Source: Streptomyces sp. SID12488 (lineage in GTDB: Bacteria > Actinomycetota > Actinomycetes > Streptomycetales > Streptomycetaceae). From it: 64,000 nt of DNA. Shown in pieces: positions 61,096-64,000 of the stretch. The stretch is taken from NCBI RefSeq assembly GCF_010548275.1, contig NZ_JAAGLT010000002.1, positions 392,613-456,612 on the forward strand. Reading direction: 5' to 3'. A model generated the notes under the pieces. The model searched no databases. It saw nothing but the letters and a program-made list of their open reading frames with translations, and was not told the DNA's origin. Each line of letters starts with the position of its first letter. The stretch's first letter is position 1. Position numbers and translations under genes: made by a program.

Positions 61096-62472
61096 TCAGC
61101 TCAACCGGCGGATCAGGTATGCCGTTCCCTTCTCCGCCGGTTCCTCGCCCATGTACTCCTGCCCCCGCATCTCGCACCACGCCGGGATGTCCAGCCGCGC
61201 CGCCTCGTCGTCCGAGAGGACACGGACTGTGGCGCCCACCTGGACATCGCCGATGACCTTCGCCAGTTCGATCACCGGGATCGGGCACCGCTTGCCGAGC
61301 GCGTTCACGACGAGCGCGTCCTTCTCCCGGACCGTCACCGGAACCGGCGCGCCCAGCTTCTCCCGTACGGTCGCCACCGCCCCCGGCAGGACGGACAGGA
61401 ACCGGTCGACCTCCTCGGCCGGGGTCCCGACCGGCAACGAGACCCGCACGTTTCCCTCACTGAGCACCCCCATCGCCTTCAGCACATGGCTGGGCGTCAA
61501 CGTGCTACTCGTACAGGACGAGCCGGAGGAGACGGAGAAACCGGCACGGTCCAGCTCGTGCAGCAGTGTCTCCCCGTCGACATAGAGACAGGAGAAGGTG
61601 ACGACACCGGGCAGCCGCCGTACCGGATCGCCGACCACCTCCACGTCCGTCACCAGCTGAGGCACCCGCGCCCGGATCCGCTCCGTCAGCTCCCGCAGTC
61701 GTTCCGCCTCCTGGGCCGCCTCGGCCCGTACCGCGCGCAAGGAGGCCGCCGCCGCGACGATCGCCGGAAGGTTCTCGAACCCGGCCGCCCGCCCCGACTC
61801 CCGCTCGTCCACGGGCCCTTGGACCGCGAACCGCACTCCCTTGCGCACGGCGAGCAGCCCGACCCCGGAGGGCCCACCCCACTTGTGGGCACTCGCCGCC
61901 AGCAGCGACCAGGGCCCCGCGACTGCCGCCCACCCCAACGACTGCGCCGCGTCCACCAGCAACGGCACCCCGGCCGCCCGGCACACCTCGGCCACCTCCG
62001 CCACCGGCTGCTCGGTCCCCACCTCGTGGTTGGCCGACTGGAGACACGCCAGCGCGGTGTCGGGCCGTACGGCGGCCTCGTACACCCCGACGGCCACGGC
62101 ACCGGCACGATCCACCGCGACGGCCGTCACCTCGCCGCCCGCCGCCTCCCACTCCTCCGCCGAATGGAGTACCGAAGAATGTTCGACCGCCGACACGATC
62201 AGGTGACGTCCGACGCGGCGCCGGCCCGCGAGAGCGCCCGCCATACCGGTGTGCACGGCCCGTGTACCCGACGATGTGAAGGTCAGCTCATCGGGCCGAC
62301 ACCCCACCTCCTCGGCGGCGGCCTCCCGAGCGGCATCCAGCAACATCCGGGCCCGCCGCCCCTCCCTGTACAGACGTGCGGGATCGGCCCACCCCTCATC
62401 GAGAGAGGCCAGCAGAGCCTGCCGGGCAACGGGGTGAAGGGGAGCAGAGGAGGCCGCATCGAAGTAGGACAC
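61096..62472 (-). CDS. Cysteine desulfurase fused to TusA-like domain
   Basis: 458 aa. Residues 1-375 form a PLP-dependent NifS/IscS-like desulfurase: FDAASSAPLHPVARQALLASL, TFTSSGTRAVH, LLVDAAQSLGW, Schiff-base Lys in ASAHKWGGPSG, active Cys in VSSGSSCTSSTL. The last 80 residues are a TusA-like sulfur carrier with the CPxP motif, NALGKRCPIPVIELAK, and end EKGTAYLIRRL. The fusion implies persulfide transfer within one chain to tRNA or cofactor sulfur pathways. Convergent with the PfkB gene. No isc or suf genes adjoin. Confidence 0.92.
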   Translation of the reverse strand: MSYFDAASSAPLHPVARQALLASLDEGWADPARLYREGRRARMLLDAAREAAAEEVGCRPDELTFTSSGTRAVHTGMAGALAGRRRVGRHLIVSAVEHSSVLHSAEEWEAAGGEVTAVAVDRAGAVAVGVYEAAVRPDTALACLQSANHEVGTEQPVAEVAEVCRAAGVPLLVDAAQSLGWAAVAGPWSLLAASAHKWGGPSGVGLLAVRKGVRFAVQGPVDERESGRAAGFENLPAIVAAAASLRAVRAEAAQEAERLRELTERIRARVPQLVTDVEVVGDPVRRLPGVVTFSCLYVDGETLLHELDRAGFSVSSGSSCTSSTLTPSHVLKAMGVLSEGNVRVSLPVGTPAEEVDRFLSVLPGAVATVREKLGAPVPVTVREKDALVVNALGKRCPIPVIELAKVIGDVQVGATVRVLSDDEAARLDIPAWCEMRGQEYMGEEPAEKGTAYLIRRLS

Positions 62473-62511
62473 ACCCCAACGCTAAGTCCTCAACAAGGGG
62501 TGCGCGGTCCC

Positions 62512-62568
62512 ACCTAAGGGGTGCGGGGAACTGCGCGACAAGCCACAACGCACCTGCAGCCGCCGAAC
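62512..62568 (+). repeat. Dispersed repeat family A, copy
   Basis: AAGGGGTGCGGGGAACTGCG and ACAAGCCACAACGCACCTGC, the short family A form. It lies between the divergent desulfurase and ctaC genes, in the 315-bp gap that also must hold the cta promoter (possible -35 TTGCGT at 62664). Nothing else recognised there. Confidence 0.6.
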
Positions 62569-62787
62569 AAGAGGAACCCCCACCCACTAGGCGCCCGACC
62601 CTCCGTCAGACCCCTTCGGGGTGACCCCCGGCGCGTTGGGGACCCTCCCCGCGCGACCCCAAATTGCGTCCAGTAGGGTTTGGTCCGCATAAACATCCAA
62701 ACCCCTGCCCGACGCAGGGCGGCGACCGACCCCGAGAAGGCAGGCCGCAGCCGATCCGCGCGGGCGAGACTCTCGGGAAGGCGCTAC

Positions 62788-63780
62788 GTGAGTCCCAACG
62801 GCTCCGACCTCCCCCACGCCCTGGGGGGCGCGGGCGGTACCCCCACGCCGCGGCGCCCGTTGCGGCGGAAGCTGCTGCAGGCATTGACTGCGGGCCTGGT
62901 CCTCGCGACCGCGACCGGTTGCACATACAAGGACTTCCCCCGCCTTGGTATGCCCACCCCGACCACGGAAGAGGCTCCGCGGATCCTCTCCCTGTGGCAG
63001 GGATCCTGGGCAGCCGCGCTCGCCACCGGCGTGCTGGTCTGGGGTCTGATCCTGTGGAGCGCCATGTTCCACAGGCGCAGCCGCACCAAGGTCGAAGTAC
63101 CTCCGCAGACCCGGTACAACATGCCCATCGAGGCGCTGTACACCGTGGTCCCGCTGATCATCGTCTCGGTGCTCTTCTACTTCACGGCACGTGACGAGTC
63201 GAAGCTCCTCGACACCTCCAAGAAGCCCGACCTCACGGTCAACGTGGTGGGCTTCCAGTGGAGCTGGGGCTTCAACTACATCGAGAACGTCGAGGGTTCC
63301 ACCGGAAACGCGGACACCGACGAGAACCTGGCCGCCATTCCGGACCGGTTCAAGGAGGACTTCCCGGCCAACGCCGGCGGCGTCTACGACGTCGGCACCC
63401 CCGGTACGAAGAACCCGCAGACCGGCAACCCCGGCCCGACCCTCTGGCTCCCCAAGGGCAAGACGGTCCGCTTCGTCCTCACCTCGCGTGACGTCATCCA
63501 CTCCTTCTGGGTGGTGCCGTTCCTGATGAAGCAGGACGTCATCCCGGGCCACACCAACGCCTTCCAGGTGACCCCCAACAAGGAGGGCACCTTCCTGGGC
63601 AAGTGTGCGGAGCTTTGCGGCGTCGACCACTCCCGGATGCTGTTCAACGTGAAGGTCGTCTCCCCCGAGCGCTACGAGCAGCACCTCAAGGACCTCGCCA
63701 AGAAGGGGCAGACCGGTTACATTCCCGCCGGCATCGCGCAGACGAGCCACGAGAAGAACCGGGAGACGACGAACCTGTGA
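62788..63780 (+). CDS. ctaC: Cytochrome c oxidase subunit II
   Basis: 330 aa. Membrane subunit carrying the CuA site of the aa3 oxidase. Signal region ends in the lipobox [11 protein letters not shown] (lipid on Cys), two membrane helices follow (about 70-95 and 115-140), then the cupredoxin domain with WSWGFNY and CuA ligands [10 protein letters not shown] and [13 protein letters not shown]. An acidic extra loop ([19 protein letters not shown]) is normal for actinobacteria. GTG 62788 with GGAAGG seven bases upstream. The stop overlaps ctaD by 4 bp (GTGA). Confidence 0.97.
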   Translation: MSPNGSDLPHALGGAGGTPTPRRPLRRKLLQALTAGLVLATATGCTYKDFPRLGMPTPTTEEAPRILSLWQGSWAAALATGVLVWGLILWSAMFHRRSRTKVEVPPQTRYNMPIEALYTVVPLIIVSVLFYFTARDESKLLDTSKKPDLTVNVVGFQWSWGFNYIENVEGSTGNADTDENLAAIPDRFKEDFPANAGGVYDVGTPGTKNPQTGNPGPTLWLPKGKTVRFVLTSRDVIHSFWVVPFLMKQDVIPGHTNAFQVTPNKEGTFLGKCAELCGVDHSRMLFNVKVVSPERYEQHLKDLAKKGQTGYIPAGIAQTSHEKNRETTNL

Positions 63781-64000
63781 GCATCACCAACGAACCCCAG
63801 GGTGCCGTCGCGGCTGAGGACTCGTACGAGAACGAGCTGCCGGTACGGCGCAAGCAGCCCGGCAACGTGGTCATCAAGTGGCTGACGACCACGGACCACA
63901 AGACGATCGGCACGCTGTATCTGGTGACGTCGTTCGCGTTCTTCTGCATCGGTGGCGTGATGGCGCTGTTCATGCGCGCCGAGCTGGCCCGGCCGGGTCT
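63777..64000 (+). CDS. ctaD: Cytochrome c oxidase subunit I (5' part)
   Basis: Only 74 codons are in the window; the gene continues past it. Begins [20 protein letters not shown], then [22 protein letters not shown], the conserved TTDHKTIG start of the haem-copper oxidase, entering the first membrane helix ([19 protein letters not shown]). GTG start overlaps the ctaC stop, so the pair is translationally coupled. Confidence 0.96.
   Translation, partial: MSITNEPQGAVAAEDSYENELPVRRKQPGNVVIKWLTTTDHKTIGTLYLVTSFAFFCIGGVMALFMRAELARPG

Noticed and set aside
1..64000. CRISPR arrays, rRNA and tRNA genes
   Set aside because: No regularly spaced short repeats, and no rRNA or tRNA signatures, were seen in any part.

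Overview
The window is chromosomal DNA of a Streptomyces (or very close relative). The coding sequence is very GC-rich with G/C at third positions, GTG starts are common, and gene content and order match the Streptomyces core: glnA with a GlnR box, lipA-lipB, aceE, sucB-lpdA, pepA, cobalamin genes, pspA, nadA, erpA, ctaC-ctaD. No rRNA, tRNA or CRISPR array was seen.

Layout. 0-10.5 kb: a secreted protein, an ArsC-like protein, an alpha/beta hydrolase, the envelope-stress pair htpX-pspAB, a HEAT-repeat protein, glnA under a clear GlnR box, RDD and DUF4191 membrane proteins. 10.8-21 kb: lipA, lipB, an NsdA-like regulator, an FAD oxidoreductase, a TIGR01777 epimerase, a GNAT enzyme, a MarP-type membrane protease and a PGRP-type amidase. 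21-32 kb: a truncated tnpB, a WYL regulator, then aceE, a GntR regulator, sucB, lpdA and pepA. Lipoate synthesis and the lipoate-dependent dehydrogenase subunits thus lie within about 20 kb.

32.4-38.3 kb is the most interesting block: an Agd3-like secreted polysaccharide deacetylase, a PelF-like GT4 glycosyltransferase, a 12-segment membrane protein and a spherulin-4/Ega3-like glycosidase, all on one strand. It looks like a Pel/galactosaminogalactan-type exopolysaccharide locus. The membrane protein carries a copy of a dispersed intergenic repeat inside its reading frame.

38.3-46 kb holds the late cobalamin genes cobS, cobT and a cobU fusion, mixed with membrane proteins, an MprF-like lysyltransferase and a methyltransferase. 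46-51.5 kb has a MITE-like element, a methyltransferase that seems to start at CTG, DUF3043, pspA-pspAA and a two-component system. 51.5-55.8 kb is a decayed accessory zone: an RND efflux permease relic split by an intact tnpB, anonymous less GC-biased DNA, and an ATPase relic. 55.8-64 kb returns to core genes: nadA, erpA, a PfkB kinase, a cysteine desulfurase-TusA fusion, and ctaC with the start of ctaD.

Two dispersed intergenic repeat families (called A and B here) and two 0.2 kb elements with inverted ends recur across the window, mostly just downstream of genes. Gene identities come from reading motifs; no database search was run.
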